A DNA stretch of 64,000 nucleotides. It comes from Sthenelais limicola. Lineage: Eukaryota > Annelida > Polychaeta > Phyllodocida > Sigalionidae. Numbering within the stretch: position 1 is the stretch's first letter; each line of letters starts with the position of its first letter. Under the pieces are notes generated by a model. It saw only the letters and a list, made by a program, of their open reading frames with translations, searched no databases and was not told where the DNA came from. The stretch lies in assembly GCA_942159475.1 (NCBI GenBank), contig OW804095.1, positions 55,022,773-55,086,772 of the forward strand, written 5' to 3'. This document shows positions 13,280 through 25,807 of this stretch, one piece after another. A program made the translations under genes and the position numbers.

Positions 13280-13959
13280 ACTCGTCCATCACCATCAAGA
13301 CCGGAGGATGTTTTGCACCAGAGAGTCGTGTGCGCAAATCTACGGGAGACGTGGTTCGCATGTCCGAGTTGTCAGTCGGGGATCAAGTCCTTTCCATGGA
13401 TGCTCAAGGCAAACTTGTATACAGCGAGATCTACATGTTTCTTGATGTAGATACCAGATCCAGGACTTCATTCATCACCCTTAAAACAGACAGCGGACAT
13501 GACGTCACAGTGACGCCCAGTCACATTCTCTATTTTAGCGACATCCCCAACTCTCAGCCGCATGAGATCAAGACAACATTCGCAAGTCGAATCAAAATTG
13601 GACAATATTTATTCACAGCAGAAAATAATGCGACTTTCTCTCAGTCGCGAGTTGTCGCTGTCACCTTAAAATCCCAGGAGGGATTCTTCGCTCCATTGAC
13701 TAATGACGGTACAATCGTCGTCAACGACGTCCTTGCGTCATGTTACGCATTCTTTGGGTCTCCCACAATCGCCCATGCGTCGTTTGCACCTGTGCGATGG
13801 TACTACAACACATGGAATTACTTCCGGCGGAAGTTAAGCGATGAGACACCTACGCTTGGAATAGACCGTGGACACCCTGGCGGTATCCACTGGTACGCAG
13901 AGGGCTTGCACACAATCGGTAAAGCAATCCTCAGCAACAGTTACTGGTACACACTGTGA
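13280..13959 (+). CDS. hh: Hedgehog protein, exon 3 (Hint autoprocessing domain)
   Basis: This final exon encodes 225 residues and a TGA stop. The acceptor TTGTTCCAG at 13279 joins the phase-1 donor of exon 2 to give the junction SVKS-D-SSITIKTGGCF. The Gly-Cys-Phe autoprocessing site is present, where the Cys starts the thioester and cholesterol is attached to the released signalling half. Further Hint landmarks are SELSVGDQVLS, the T-x-x-H motif in VTPSHIL, and the conserved Cys in NDVLASCYA. Residues after SCYA (about 70) correspond to the sterol-recognition tail. The domain is intact, with no frameshift. An in-frame ATG at 13093 gives a longer open frame but lies in the intron. Confidence 0.96.
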
Positions 13960-14612
13960 GGTAACACAGAGACAACATATAACCAAAAGAGAACTACCAA
14001 ACGGTTACAAATTAATGTGTTATTACAAAAGGATAGCAAAGTCCCGAAATGCATGTAGAAGCATGGGGTGTGGCCATGTTCCAGGTACTAATGCACAAGA
14101 ACGAGTCGTGTGATTGAGAGTGTATATTTATGTTTACACATGTGTACATGCTTGCCATTATCCGAAACAAACTTATTCCTAAAATATTCAGATATTCTGC
14201 ACCCCTTTTGAGGAATGGTGATAAGTGGTTCGCTAGAACAACCTGGTCTGGAATGATAAGCTATGATAGGGCAATCCGTCTCCGTGTATTGTCTTTATAT
14301 TTACCTGTATATGATCCAAAACATTTGATGCGTTCAATATGTTCACTTAGCTGAGTTTATTATGTTCAATTCATCACCATCTCGATTTTTATCCTTTGCA
14401 TGCTTTTATCATGAATAACCCATACACATTATGTAACATCTAATTCTTACAACTACTTTGATATCTCAGACTTACACCCGAGGAGTATAGCGACATAAAA
14501 ATCGTATCTATTTGCATATATCTAATATATACTTGTATATAATATATATGTCGATTAATATACTTGTATATACAATATATGCGATTGACAGATACTTATA
14601 ATGATGTTTAAG

Positions 14613-14618
14613 AATAAA
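14613..14618 (+). promoter_or_regulatory. Candidate hedgehog polyadenylation signal
   Basis: An AATAAA hexamer lies about 650 bp after the hedgehog stop codon. No transcript evidence is available; the placement is inference from the motif and distance. Confidence 0.35.
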
Positions 14619-17600
14619 GGCTTTTATAGACAGAGCGCTTATCCGACCGACTTTAGCCCCATTCAAACATTCTAGCCATCGATTCGAAACCTTTCGGCGG
14701 TATTTAACATTTAAATATCGTCGGCTATAGAGAGGCTTTACTCTATATTTGAATGTTTGATTGAATGTCTATTGCATATCTTATTTTGCGAATGGAAAAG
14801 TTATATTCCCCACCACTAGAAAACGATATCAACCCGCAAACTAAGAAATAATGTAAACGTTTCTGCTACTGTATCAGCTTCTAACATGTATATTTAACTA
14901 ACGATTTCGAAGGTTTCTAACTAGCTGTAGTGGCGCGCGATCATGTAAATTTTCACATTCATGGATTTTACCCTGTACATTTCTCGTGAAAGTTAAGATT
15001 TTACTTAACACATTCCATGCGCTGAAAGCATCGCCTGTTTTATTATTTATATTTTTGTTTTATTTTACTCATTTTATTTTACCACTGCCCGTAGAGCGTG
15101 TCACAGGTAGTTCGATGATAGATTATATTTTATGTATCAAAGTATTTTGAAGATATCATAAAGCCAAAAATGCCTAATCCTCTGATCCAATGTAATTATT
15201 CGCGGTACATCGGAGATGATGGTTCGATAGGTGTTGGTCCAATAGTTTGTAGAGGATAGGAAGTTCCATACGTTGACCAGAAAAAGTGGTTAACAACAGA
15301 TCTTAATTGAGGTTGTCTATCAGTACAAATGCCTCGTACTGCCAAACTATTTTGTATTTACTCTGGCCTATAACATCTTATATCCTTATGAACAAGTGAA
15401 CCCATAGAACAATGCAGGAATGATTTCAACATGCACAATGATTTTGGGAATACTTTCAACTTCACCATAATATTAGCGTCATATAGTAGAACAAGTAAAA
15501 TGCCGTGTATTATTTAACATGGAGTTCGGGCGAACTCAAGAGGTTCGGGTGAAAAGTCTATAAGCGTTCGAGCGAAATCAAGCGTTCTGCTGCGGGTGAA
15601 ATCTCTGTCTATAATGGCCTTTTTTTGTAAGGAACTTACTATGTTGTAAGTTATTTTCATAATCTGATATAAAAGTGACATCTCCCTACCAGAGACTCTG
15701 TCGTGGCATTATTGTAAAGTTTTTGATGCATGACCACCGTTTACCCCAATGGAAGTATTTATAAAAAGAATGTATCGACTAAAGATCATTCGTATACTCT
15801 ATATATACTGTACATATAATTATACATTCCGCAAATAGTCGTCGCTGGCCATTGAACTTTTGAAGTTCCACATGGGGTGCTTCCTTCAGACCACAATTGA
15901 ATATTGCCTGAGGTATATACTTCAGACTATTAGTGTTCTTTTTCAGCCCTATAATTGATCTTAATCTAACCATTTTATCACAGATGTGTATGATTGGTAT
16001 GTAGGTAAATAGTTTTACACCGGTGAGCACATTTGTCCATGGGAATTCCTTATCGTGTATAATATATCACAGAAAGTCACCCATCATTTCCCGATATTGT
16101 CCGTATACGTTGCATTCCACTGAATTTATGTATTTTCACCGTTTCATGACAATGGAAGAGGTGAATTACCAAATGCTTCGGCGATCTGAACCAACAATAT
16201 TTTATATACATATATGTATATGCATGTATGTTATGCGTATTGAATTAAAATAAGAGACTATGGCGTATTTAAATTCAGATAAATATTCCAGCGGTCGTGA
16301 GATCCTATTCCTATTATATTATTCTCTAAAAGGGTAACCCTTTTTTCTATTGATATCCATCTCACTGGTGATGATTTTGGTCATTTATTTATTAGGTCAC
16401 TAGTGTCTGTACTATGGTGCTTTAATCTAACTTCTATAGCTCTTGTAAATACTTATTATAGCCATTATCTCATATTTCTATCTTGTTATCATTATTATAC
16501 TCGAGAACCAAAAGCTTGGTCTGCTTTTACCCATCGTCTCATAAATCCAAGAAGTTAACAGGAAGACTTCTGAAATCGACAGAAAAACTAAGGTGCGTGT
16601 AAGTAGTTAACGTAATCAAAATAATGTAACATAGTTTCAGACTTCTGTGTAAATAGTTTTCGCATTGTTTTGAAACTTTGTAATTCCTTACACCATTAGC
16701 AAACAAAAGTCACTCCTTGTAATAGATGTTGGTATTTTACAACAAAAGAGTCAACCTTCCCGACAACGATGCGCAATCTCAATCCTAATTGACACTTGGG
16801 ACTGCATATTTCTTTGAAAGAAAACTTGTAAATACTAATCACATGTTACTCCCAAGAGATCCATATTATACATAGACCGTGCTAAATATCGGGATTTGGT
16901 TTTAAATTTAAGAGTAATGAAAGAACTATTTCAATCTCTAGGTTTAGGTCAGTTGATTCAGTGAAAGCCGTATGAAGTTTGCGGTATCAAGATTAATAAG
17001 GATCATGCCCATTTATAACATAGATTGTCACATTCCGTACATCAAAATAGTATCATTTCATTGTAAATATAACATTACATTCCCATTTATAACAACACAT
17101 ATACCGCTACTTAGATACATATATGATACAAACTTTTGCAATTTATATGACCAATCTTAAATTAATTTTCAGTTAATATTGTTATACCTTTCCGTATTGT
17201 TTCTTTGTACATATTCGAAATGACTGAAAGATTTAATTTCCATGACTTTGATGATCACCTATACGAATAATAAAATGCTTCCAGCAAATTTACCATTCTG
17301 TTTGTCATATGTTTTTGGGTGTGTCTTGGGTTGGTACTTCCAATTATAATTGACAATGTATGCAAGGCAAATATTCAGCTTGAATAGCTTGAATATTGTG
17401 TTCGAGGTCTGATTCAGTGGTTGGAGCGATCGGAGGATAGTTAATTAAACTCGTTGATCAGTTATTAACCCAAAGCCTCGGACAAAATTCGTGTTTACCG
17501 AGGATAGGATGAATGCATTGTTTACTCACCACATTTACCGCTCCCCCTTCCAGAATATTTGTAAGTTACAGACGGTTTGACGATGACCGATGACCTCTCA

Positions 17601-17659
17601 TAGGGTCTAGAGACGCTTCCATGGTGGATATTAATTACACTACTAGCCGCTAGGCAGCG

Positions 17660-17774
17660 TAAAGGGCCTAGTCCACTAAGCCGATTCTCATGCGATTCTC
17701 ATAGCATTTAGTGGAAAATGGTCCTCTGCAGTGCAAAATCGCATGAGAATCGGCTTAGAGGACTGGGGCCTTTA
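17660..17774. mobile_element. Compact foldback MITE, 115 bp
   Basis: Two arms of about 38 bp are nearly perfect reverse complements: the left arm starts TAAAGGGCCTAGTCC and the right arm ends GGACTGGGGCCTTTA. Both arms share the core CCGATTCTCATGCGATT. TA lies at both outer ends. The loop is about 40 bp. Transcription of either strand would give a stable hairpin. There is no coding capacity. Confidence 0.8.
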
Positions 17775-17856
17775 TAGTAAAATTAATGCACAACCCATAC
17801 CAGGAATAATACAATATCATTATATATTACTCTAAGCTATAACTTATAATATAATA

Positions 17857-17937
17857 ATAAGGACGAGGTTACTGTGAGCTTTAGACAGTGGAGACATAGC
17901 TGAGGTTGCCTGAGGTCCACAGTAATCGAGTCCTTAT
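17857..17937. mobile_element. Short foldback element, 81 bp
   Basis: The left arm TAAGGACGAGGTTACTGTG pairs with the right arm CACAGTAATCGAGTCCTTA with two mismatches, leaving a loop of about 41 bp. It lies 83 bp after the foldback at 17660-17774 but has unrelated arms. Confidence 0.65.
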
Positions 17938-19236
17938 ACAACTGATTAGTCTGTATTCCCATACTTTTCCTTTGATATGCATATTATGGTGGTATACTCC
18001 GCTGTCTAGCAGAAGCCATTTCTCCGGACACTTCTCTTAATTATCTAGATAATCTAGAAAATAGGGCCCACCTTGAGTTATTTTCCCTGCTTTCTTGTCC
18101 TATATCAAGCTCATTCCTGATGGTGGCGCGGCCTTGAGGAAGGCAGTTAAACTACAGTAGCAGATAATTAATCAGATTTAGCAAGATATGGCTATTTCCG
18201 AACGTGAAGAAGAATATATCAACAATACAGTGTTTAAAAACATGAATTATCAATATTATTTCATGCCTTGATATGAGGACGCTATCCAATGTGCGTTGAA
18301 GAAGCCCAGGTCGCCAGTATCGCCATAATGGGTAGTTGTGATCGAAAATACCAAAACCAAACAGCACCAAAATACAAAGTGAAATCATCTCCTACCCAAG
18401 AAGCTGAATACTGAATATTAAAACGTCAATTAAATCTAAACTAAATTGATCTAACTACACGCATGAAAGATTCTATTCAAGAAATTCATGTGAAACTGAC
18501 GCTCTGATACCAAGTCAATTCGGATTATATTCAGATATATGATTTCAAAATATACATGATAAACTTTTATATATTAAAGATATTTGGTCCAATATAATGG
18601 GCGTTGCCGAGATGCTGGCCTCGTTGTTTGGATTTTTTTGGATTTTGTTCAGTATTCTTGTTTGAATAGGGACAGGATTTTGTTCTCACTTTTTCTGATA
18701 AGGTCATACGTATTGATATCGGCAAGAGACTGAGTACTGTACTGAATTGTTTATTTGTTCATCCTTACATTCACCAATTAGATCTTGTGGAGGTGGCACT
18801 GGGACGTTCCTCTTTGACCTGCGGTGAAAGTATGATGGCTGCCGTGGTGAGTGCGACTGGGCAGTAGAAGCATGGCTACTCACACCTCGATAGCTCCGTT
18901 AACTGACTGCTTGTTATAGTGCTTATACAAGGTTACACATTACAAGAGAAGGCACATAATGACAATAGCTATTACCTACGATAAGTACTCTATAAGACTA
19001 TTATTAACTGAGGGAATGATATCACAGCAACCGCATCTTAAGTGGAAACCCTGGAACGTATGTACCGGTATATATCGAGATACAAAAGTAAAAACGAGAT
19101 GTATTAAGGCATAGCTGCCTGTTTTCAAGAACAAATAGTGCTTAGAAATACAAAATCAATTATGAAATACAGTACATTATGACACAGACTCCATTTCCCT
19201 ACCTCCCACTCCCTCCTCACTACCACCTCCCATCCT

Positions 19237-19330
19237 AGGGGCGCAATACACAAAACTATATCCTACTACCCCACCCCCCGTCCCACCCAAGGGGTGCTAT
19301 ACCCCAAACTCTATATCCTACTACCCCCTC
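19237..19330 (+). repeat. Two-copy C-rich tandem repeat
   Basis: The motif AAACTATATCCTACTACCCC and its close variant AAACTCTATATCCTACTACC recur, each preceded by GGGGCGC or GGGGTGC. The flanking sequence is C-rich low complexity. Confidence 0.6.
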
Positions 19331-20024
19331 CGACGCGGATACCTCAAAAGCTCGGGTATAACTTGATTTTGGTGGTCGACAGTCCCGTCCTCCAGAAGCT
19401 CCATGGCCACCATCTCTGGTACTGTGGACGATTTCCCTGGAAAGGCCTGCATCGCTGAAGCCTGGAACTGTCGGTCACCTCTGCATCTCACAGTTACAGA
19501 CTGGGCTGGCGGTAGGACCCTTTATTTCCTAACTATATTATCTATTCCTACTTATTTCCTATCAGCTAAGCCCTGTACTGGACGTTCAACACCACAGTTA
19601 CCTCTCACATGCAAGTAAACTTTTAATATGCGCAATTCTGCTCATTTGAAAATGAAACATCATTCGTGGGTACATGCAGTTTGAATCATTATAAGATCTC
19701 CGTCCAAATTTGTATTTTAAATATGTATTGTTGTCGTGATCAAGGGAATAGAAAGCTATCAGAAATGTTAAGCGTGAGAAAAATACTGAACCACTTAAGT
19801 AAGTTATGTATATAATATGTGCATTAAATAGAGGAAGATGATTTGGAGGCGTAACACATCTCCGTGATTTAAAAGCGCTTGATAATAGTTTTATTCTATT
19901 ATGATAAAGAAGTCCTGGAAAAGCTTGAATAGTTGTCAGGATGTATATGGCAAATAGTACGCTCATTCAGTTTAGAGTCTATACCATATCAAGTAATATT
20001 TTCATTGCAGGGTTCATTCATTTC

Positions 20025-20112
20025 AGGATTGCTGAGTGGTCTAAAGCGCTGACTTCGGACCTCACAAGGATTTAGGATCGAGAATGTTTGGGGTTTGAAT
20101 CCCGGTGTATGG
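20025..20112 (+). repeat. tRNA-like sequence, probably SINE-derived
   Basis: A box A-like GCTGAGTGGTCTAAAGC and a box B-like GGGTTTGAATCCC are spaced as in a class II tRNA (Leu or Ser type) with a long variable region. GCT and AGC can form the D stem, and GGG/CCC the T stem. The acceptor ends do not pair convincingly and the anticodon stem is poor, so a functional tRNA is unlikely. A tRNA-derived SINE or a tRNA pseudogene fits better. Confidence 0.4.
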
Positions 20113-22128
20113 CTACAAATTCACCTCCTCTACCGAGGCATATAGTTTCATATAAATGCCTACTTCACCAAATATCTCGACACGTATCATCTTTAACCAC
20201 CCAATCCTAAAGATAAAGGCTACACAACTTTACGTTATAAAATCTACCACAAAGAACGCTAGAAAAGCGATCAGAGTAGTCTTGAATCCACTTGGGACCA
20301 TGAATTAATACTCTTCCTTTGTATTTGTTATAAACACTAATTGCGCGGAGCAGCATTGTTAAAATAAGTGAAATAGTCGAATATATTTAGGTGTAATTGA
20401 AACCTTTGTAATGCAATCCAAACTTTATTAATCTGACATGCTAAGCAGAGCGTTTTCACCTGCGTATCTCTTTTATCTTATCACAGCTAATGTCCATAAC
20501 TTATTTCCTATCCGATTTGCCGGGATTTGTACACCTGGTCATGTCAAATCAATATCTCAAAATCTTAGTTACTTTTTTAATCGGTCGCAGTAGGGACTAT
20601 CTTGATGAATATGAGATATCACATGTCGATCCTTGCTTCGGCTTGAGATGGTAACATTGTACCCTTGTCAGCTTTTTCCATGCGATTTGGTGAAAATTCC
20701 TTTGCCTATACAAGAAACCTAGATGGGTGAATGAAAAAAGGCCAATATGTTCGGTTACGCATGCTTTATCAATCTTCTCGAGGCTTCCGGGCTTTTGTCT
20801 CTGCCCATATAACATCACTACACAGCACAACCAATTGCTTGTTGCTGGTGCATACTTTGCTCGTGATATATTAGGTAACAGTTTGATTGTATTCTACTGA
20901 TAAAAAATATCGCCTTTCTGGAACTTATATATTCAAGATTTATAGTTTTTTCTGAGTATACTTATTTCAATTAGCTGGATCGTTCTGATGTATGCATTAA
21001 AGTTAATCAAATGTCGTGGGATAGAATGTCAAATGTTATCACTCATTGGGCAATTGCTGATATTTAACGCTATTCACGTAGCCCTTTTACCATCAAATTA
21101 CAGCCAATAAATCAGTTGCTTAACTACATATAGGATCAAGTAACAGCGGCAATGCTTTTATCATAGCCGTATCTGCCGACTGCCTTTTCACAATATCTAA
21201 ATATCAATGAGTCACACTCCTTTCTACACGGTCTCATCCATAGAGAGACGGGGGGTGGGGGTGGGGGGTCACTTACATTAGGCTGGGGTTCGTTTGTCTA
21301 TTTGTCACTAATAGTAGAATTTGCTCGCTGGGTGGTGTAAGTGACACTCCGGATGGGACCAATTCTCCGGGGGATCGAATGACGACTTTTGGGGGTGCAA
21401 ATATTCCTCGTGGCCATCATGTGACATGCGTTGCACGGGTGGTCCAATAGGTGGCGTATCGATTTCCACCGCATGTCATTCTATGACCAAACAAGAAATG
21501 GTTTCCGCCGCCAGACTTGCAATCCATCAGGCTCTTAGACTTGAAGAAGAATTCCTCCTCTGGGGTTTCCCACGCATTAATTTGATAGTTTCTAATGGAA
21601 AGCCCTTAAATTTTGTGAATGATTGTGTATCCGGAGAAAAGACACAATACTTAATCCTATAAACTCTATCCTATTTTTGTATTATCTTCTGTATTAGTAT
21701 TAGTATCAGTATTAGTGACTTAACTAAAGTGATTGCCGCGTATGTAGTCAAATATCTATGTACATAGAGCATAGCTGGTGAAACCTATAGTTTAGGTTTT
21801 TCATTAAGGTTTCATATTGTCTGGATATATTTAACATTATATTGTCCAGGTAGCGTGCAGACCTAGGAGTTCTGCATTCGCATATTAAAGAAATAGATTG
21901 CAGATGCAAGATATATTTTTATGATTAATTTGAATCATTAAATTGCCTGCAGCAAACACAGTGACCTTTAACATTTATTTCCACATTCTCCTCAATCACC
22001 ATGAGGAGAATGGGGTGATTAAAGCAGGGAGATATACAGAGGGAGTGGAAGCGAGGTTCCGGGCGAGGTTCCATGCATGGTACCTCACCAGTTAAGAGTA
22101 ATGCCACTACAGCTTGTGGCGCTAACTA

Positions 22129-22176
22129 CATAGAAATAGACACATAGAAATAGACATGTGTGTCTATTTCTATGCT
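22129..22176. repeat. Direct plus inverted 14-bp repeat
   Basis: CATAGAAATAGACA occurs twice in tandem and then again inverted as TGTCTATTTCTATG after two bases. The second and third copies form a near-perfect palindromic hairpin. Confidence 0.8.
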
Positions 22177-22559
22177 ACAGTGAATCAGGTCCACCCACCC
22201 CCACCCCTATCAAATAGCCAACAATTGTATAGCTATTTTTAAGTATGTGACTGACTGACTGTTATGATGTTGCTGGGAAAAGGCAATCAAATTTACCTGG
22301 GCTACCAATTTGTCAAAGATTATGTATGCTGATGGAACAACTTAGCTGTTGTTTACTGATTTATGATTAAATGGTACAAGTATCAACAACAGCACCACAG
22401 CGCCACCTGGTATTCAGTAGCTACAACACATACATGACAAGCATGGTCCTGTAGGATCAGCCTGTGGCTTCCACTACCTCTGTATATATACCTCCCTGAT
22501 TAAAGTAAACCTAAAATGTGATGGATCAATGTAAGTGTAAATATGCATGCGCCCTTCTA

Positions 22560-22650
22560 TATTCCCCTATAGCCAAGTGGTTAAAACTTTGGGTTTCCAA
22601 GCAGGATTGTGAGTTTGAGCCCCAGAGCAGACAGCCTTTTTACATTTGTT
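22560..22650 (+). repeat. tRNA-like SINE head
   Basis: Box A-like TAGCCAAGTGGTT and box B-like GAGTTTGAGCCCC lie about 40 bp apart, followed by a T run. The pattern matches the RNA polymerase III promoter of tRNA-derived SINEs. It lies about 200 bp beyond the 3' end of the minus-strand LINE. Confidence 0.4.
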
Positions 22651-23811
22651 TCATTTTATTTTTTAATTTCAATAATATCTTCACATCTGGGGCTCAGTTT
22701 TGTTTTAAACTCACAGATTTAGCTTTTGATGTCATTCTCTTTCAATTGGTGAAAGAATTAGAGTCTAAGATTGAATTAAGTGAGAAAAGTGAGTTGGATG
22801 GGGTTTGGGGATACATAAGTTCTCTGTTATAGAGGTAAGGGTGGCAGTCGTAAGCTTATAAGTGTTTATTTTCGGCGAAAATGGTTTTTGCACAGGCCAC
22901 GATACGTCTAGGGCAATTCCAAGGTATTTGTATTCATTGATTGAGAAGTGAGATAATGCAGTTATTGACCTTTATATCAGGAGATTTAAAGCCTTTTCCC
23001 TGCTAAGTAGCATGTATTTAGTCTTCTTCATATTCATTATCATCTTGTTTCTGACAGTTCAATTATATATGTGCCTAGGTCCTTCTCCATTAATTTGCAG
23101 AGGGAAATGATGTTCTCTTCAGAGGTAAATAAAACAGTATCATCTGCATATAAGATATAGTTGCAACATAGCTTGAGGTGTTTCAGGCCATTAGTATAAA
23201 TGAGGAACAATAATGGCCCAAGGACTGAGTCTTGTGGTACCCAGCAGTTTATCTTACATTCTTTAGATCAAAATTCATTGATTTTTACAGTTGGTTTCCT
23301 ATTGATATGAAACCAGCTGTAAAAATCAATAATTTGATAAATATGTTATATCCATTAAAATAAGGGGCCTCTTATTCCAGTATATTGTATTTCGTAATAG
23401 AATTTTGTGATTGACACGATCAAAGGCTTTGCTAAATTCGATAAAGGTGGCTATTGCTATTTTCTTATCATCGATGGATAACTTATAAAGTGGAGAAGTG
23501 TATCGGAGAAATCCTCGATTGGCAGCTAGTCTGCAAATAAAGGTATACCAAACCAAACCAAATCAGCCGTGCCTTTCCCTGGGAGAAATCCGTACTGGGG
23601 ATTGGATATTATATTTCTCCAATAGTTTCCCAACCAGATGGATTAAAATAATTGGTTGTGTGTCATCCAGAGATGCCATTCACAATCCAAAAAAAACTCG
23701 GCAATGCAGATGACTGTAAATGTGGCAGTGGCAAAGCCACTGATGCAAGCGCCAAAGGCGCGCTGCACCACTAGGGCGGTTGAGGGGCATGCCCCCCCCA
23801 GAATTTTTTTT

Positions 23812-23905
23812 GAAAATTAGAGTAAAATGGTGCATTCTGAGGGCATTTTTCCCCAGAAATTTTTTGAAAATTAGAGTAAAATGGTGCATTCTGAGGGCAT
23901 TTTTC
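23812..23905 (+). repeat. Two-copy tandem repeat, 54-bp unit
   Basis: A 54-bp unit starting GAAAATTAGAGTAAAATGG and including TGCATTCTGAGGGCATTTTT occurs in full, and then again for about 39 bases. The copies are identical over that length. Just upstream is a GCGCC..GGCGC palindrome and a C-rich stretch typical of mobile-element ends. Confidence 0.85.
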
Positions 23906-24109
23906 TGTCATACTTCACAACATTTACAGAGGTATAACACACTAAGACCCTGGTTAAAATGTACATGAACCTTATGTTTCATCCCCAATGAAGGCAAGAT
24001 GGGAAACATAGAAAATTGAGATTGAGAAAAAAGTTGGCAATTGGTAAGATATAGTTTGCATTTATAAAGTATTTTCTGACTGCTTCCTATATATTATAAT
24101 TAAATTGAT

Positions 24110-24440
24110 TTTATGCAAACAAAGGGCCCTGACATAGGCACAGCTTCCAAGGAACTCATGGGTTTGACTCCAGAGTCCGTCACCGCCGTCGGGGGAACAG
24201 GGGAACATGTCAGAGGCATCCCCGGAGTAAGGGCCAAGGGTCCCAGTAGCTGTGTGGCCTGAGCCAGTCTCCCTATAGCTTTCCGTGGGAAACGTGCATA
24301 GTCTCCCTAGTGTTACACTATATCTGTGGCACTGGAGAAGCAAAGCACATTCCCCATGGCAGTGGGGCAGTGACAGGACAGAGGGTGCAGTCTACCGCTC
24401 ACTCCAGTAGGGTCAAAGTCCCTTGATTTTGGTTGCCTAG
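24110..24440 (+). mobile_element. GC-rich SINE-like insertion within the LINE
   Basis: This block is clearly more GC-rich than its surroundings and interrupts the LINE reverse transcriptase. It contains a box B-like GGGTTTGACTCC near 24160 and a weak box A-like TAGGCACAGC some 30 bp upstream. A SINE is plausible but unproven; no poly-A or tandem tail was identified. Confidence 0.3.
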
Positions 24441-25570
24441 CAACCTTATAGCGGCTACGTGTACAACCGCATGCATACACGGCAAGGGAATTACTGTCAC
24501 TGGGGCTATTTAAAGGCAGTTTTAAATGAAATAAAGCTTATGGACGGAAATATCTTCTACAAAAGAGAAATTCGGATTTCCGTTGAAAAGAGGAAAAGTG
24601 ACTCATCTGGTCTACGTGCTAGGTTCTTTTTCAGGATGGCCTTCCATATACTGTTTTTCCTTTTTTCTGGGAAAATCCCCGACATGATGGACATGATTGT
24701 TTAGGACATGGATTAGAACAATTTTCACAGCTGCTTTGTATACTTTACTATTTATTTCAATGCAGCCAGAAGCTTTATTAATTTTGATGTTCCCTTATTT
24801 CATCCATGACCTCGCTAAGTTCTGATAAGTCAATCTTGAAAGGGTTGAATATTGATTCTATTAAGAGATTTAGTTTTCAGGTCTGGAAGTTGAGCTTGTA
24901 TTTTTTATCCTACACTGCAGTAAAAAATGTTCATATATTCAGCCAATACTTGACCCTAGAGTGAATCACCATTAGTCTTCTCAAGTTGTGTTATTTTCTT
25001 ATCTTGTTTTGATTGTAATTCAGTGATTACTCGCCAAAATTGTGTGCAGTCTTTCGGATTTTCTGCTTATGAATTCTGATAATACAGCTGTTTAGCTCTT
25101 TATAAGTTCAGGTTAAAGATCTTAGAAAAAGCCAGCATCTTCAGCCTTATTGGCAATTTTAAATGCATTATCATGATTAATGGCTAATTGAGCTAAGTCA
25201 TTTGTATATTCGTTCTGTATATGGCGTTCTGTCCGGATTCTGAAGTTTTCCTTAGGGGCTATGTCTAGAGTTGTCTTTTGTATAAACAGTTCCATGTCGG
25301 CATCATTGACGTGGTAAAATTCAGACCAATGGAAAGCACTTACGGTAGTTTCTCTTTTAATTTTTCCTGCCTGTAATTTGGTCCTTGAAATTCCGTTCTT
25401 TTGAATTATGTTTTACTTGCTTTATGTTTAAATATATTCCTTGATGGTCGCATAGGTTATAACTTACCATTTCCTATGAATAGCTTTTAACATGTAGAAA
25501 TATATGATGCTATTTTTATTTAGCCCAAAGAACCCTTTAGGACAAAGAATAGAGACGTGATGTGGGAACT

Positions 25571-25576
25571 TTTATT
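25571..25576 (-). promoter_or_regulatory. Candidate FUT11 polyadenylation signal
   Basis: TTTATT on + (AATAAA on -) lies about 84 bp after the FUT11 stop codon. The distance is normal for a short 3' UTR. Confidence 0.45.
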
Positions 25577-25659
25577 TTGTTACTCTCCAGTCAGAGTCAC
25601 ACCATATGTGAGGTCTCCCACGTTTTATCAATATTTTGTTCACTTATGCTTTTAAAATA

Positions 25660-25807
25660 TCATGATCTAACAGATCTCTTGAAAATGTCGTGCAAATACA
25701 TGTTGAATTTTGATGGATCAGTTTCATTTACTTCTACCATCCGACGCACAGCCCTTGCTTTATCATATCCAGTCCAATAGTCTTCTATCCAATCCATACG
25801 TCGCCAG
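25660..25807 (-). CDS. FUT11: FUT11-type fucosyltransferase, exon 2 (C-terminal tail)
   Basis: The minus strand reads an acceptor TTTTCCAG, then an open frame of 48 codons ending in TGA. It starts WRRMDWIEDYW and ends YLHDIFKRSVRS. Joined in phase to exon 1, the first base completes a Ser codon. The tail matches the vertebrate FUT11 C-terminus, which I recall as W-x2-MW..DYW..G, then NET..KF..YLH-IF. Ending exon 1 at its in-frame TAA would lose this conserved tail, so splicing is the better model. The exon is short and lacks an internal start, so ORF length alone would miss it. Confidence 0.88.

Larger units (their letters stand above)
13960..22520. other. Intergenic region between hedgehog and the LINE
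   Basis: I see no protein-coding exon here. The region is AT-rich. It contains an AT tandem repeat near 14520-14600, two compact foldback elements at 17.66 and 17.86 kb, a C-rich two-copy repeat at 19.24-19.33 kb, a tRNA-like sequence at 20.03 kb, and a short palindrome at 22.13 kb. The 3' UTR of hedgehog probably occupies the first several hundred bases. Confidence 0.6.
22850..25550 (-). mobile_element. Degenerate non-LTR retrotransposon (LINE), reverse transcriptase remnants
   Basis: Reading the minus strand from right to left, typical LINE ORF2 motifs appear in order. A pre-RT linker lies near 25.1-25.4 kb. KASGC with following residues is near 24.78 kb, FSKAFDRVNH near 23.43 kb, VLGPLLFLIYTNGL near 23.22 kb, the catalytic YADD box near 23.15 kb, and a post-RT YKYLGI motif near 22.92 kb. 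They lie in different frames with stops between them, so the element is dead. No endonuclease domain is seen, indicating 5' truncation. The RT is interrupted at about 23.6-24.55 kb by a tandem repeat and a GC-rich SINE-like block. The best fit is a jockey/CR1-like clade; I cannot place it exactly. The 5' truncated end lies just downstream of FUT11. Confidence 0.8.

Noticed and set aside
19403..19520. GC-richer open stretch resembling an exon
   Set aside because: No family match, weak flanking splice sites and no neighbouring exon in phase.
20025..20112. Functional tRNA gene
   Set aside because: The acceptor stem does not pair and the anticodon stem is poor; kept as a tRNA-like repeat.
21426..21662. 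78-codon ORF
   Set aside because: No recognisable domain; length is within chance expectation.
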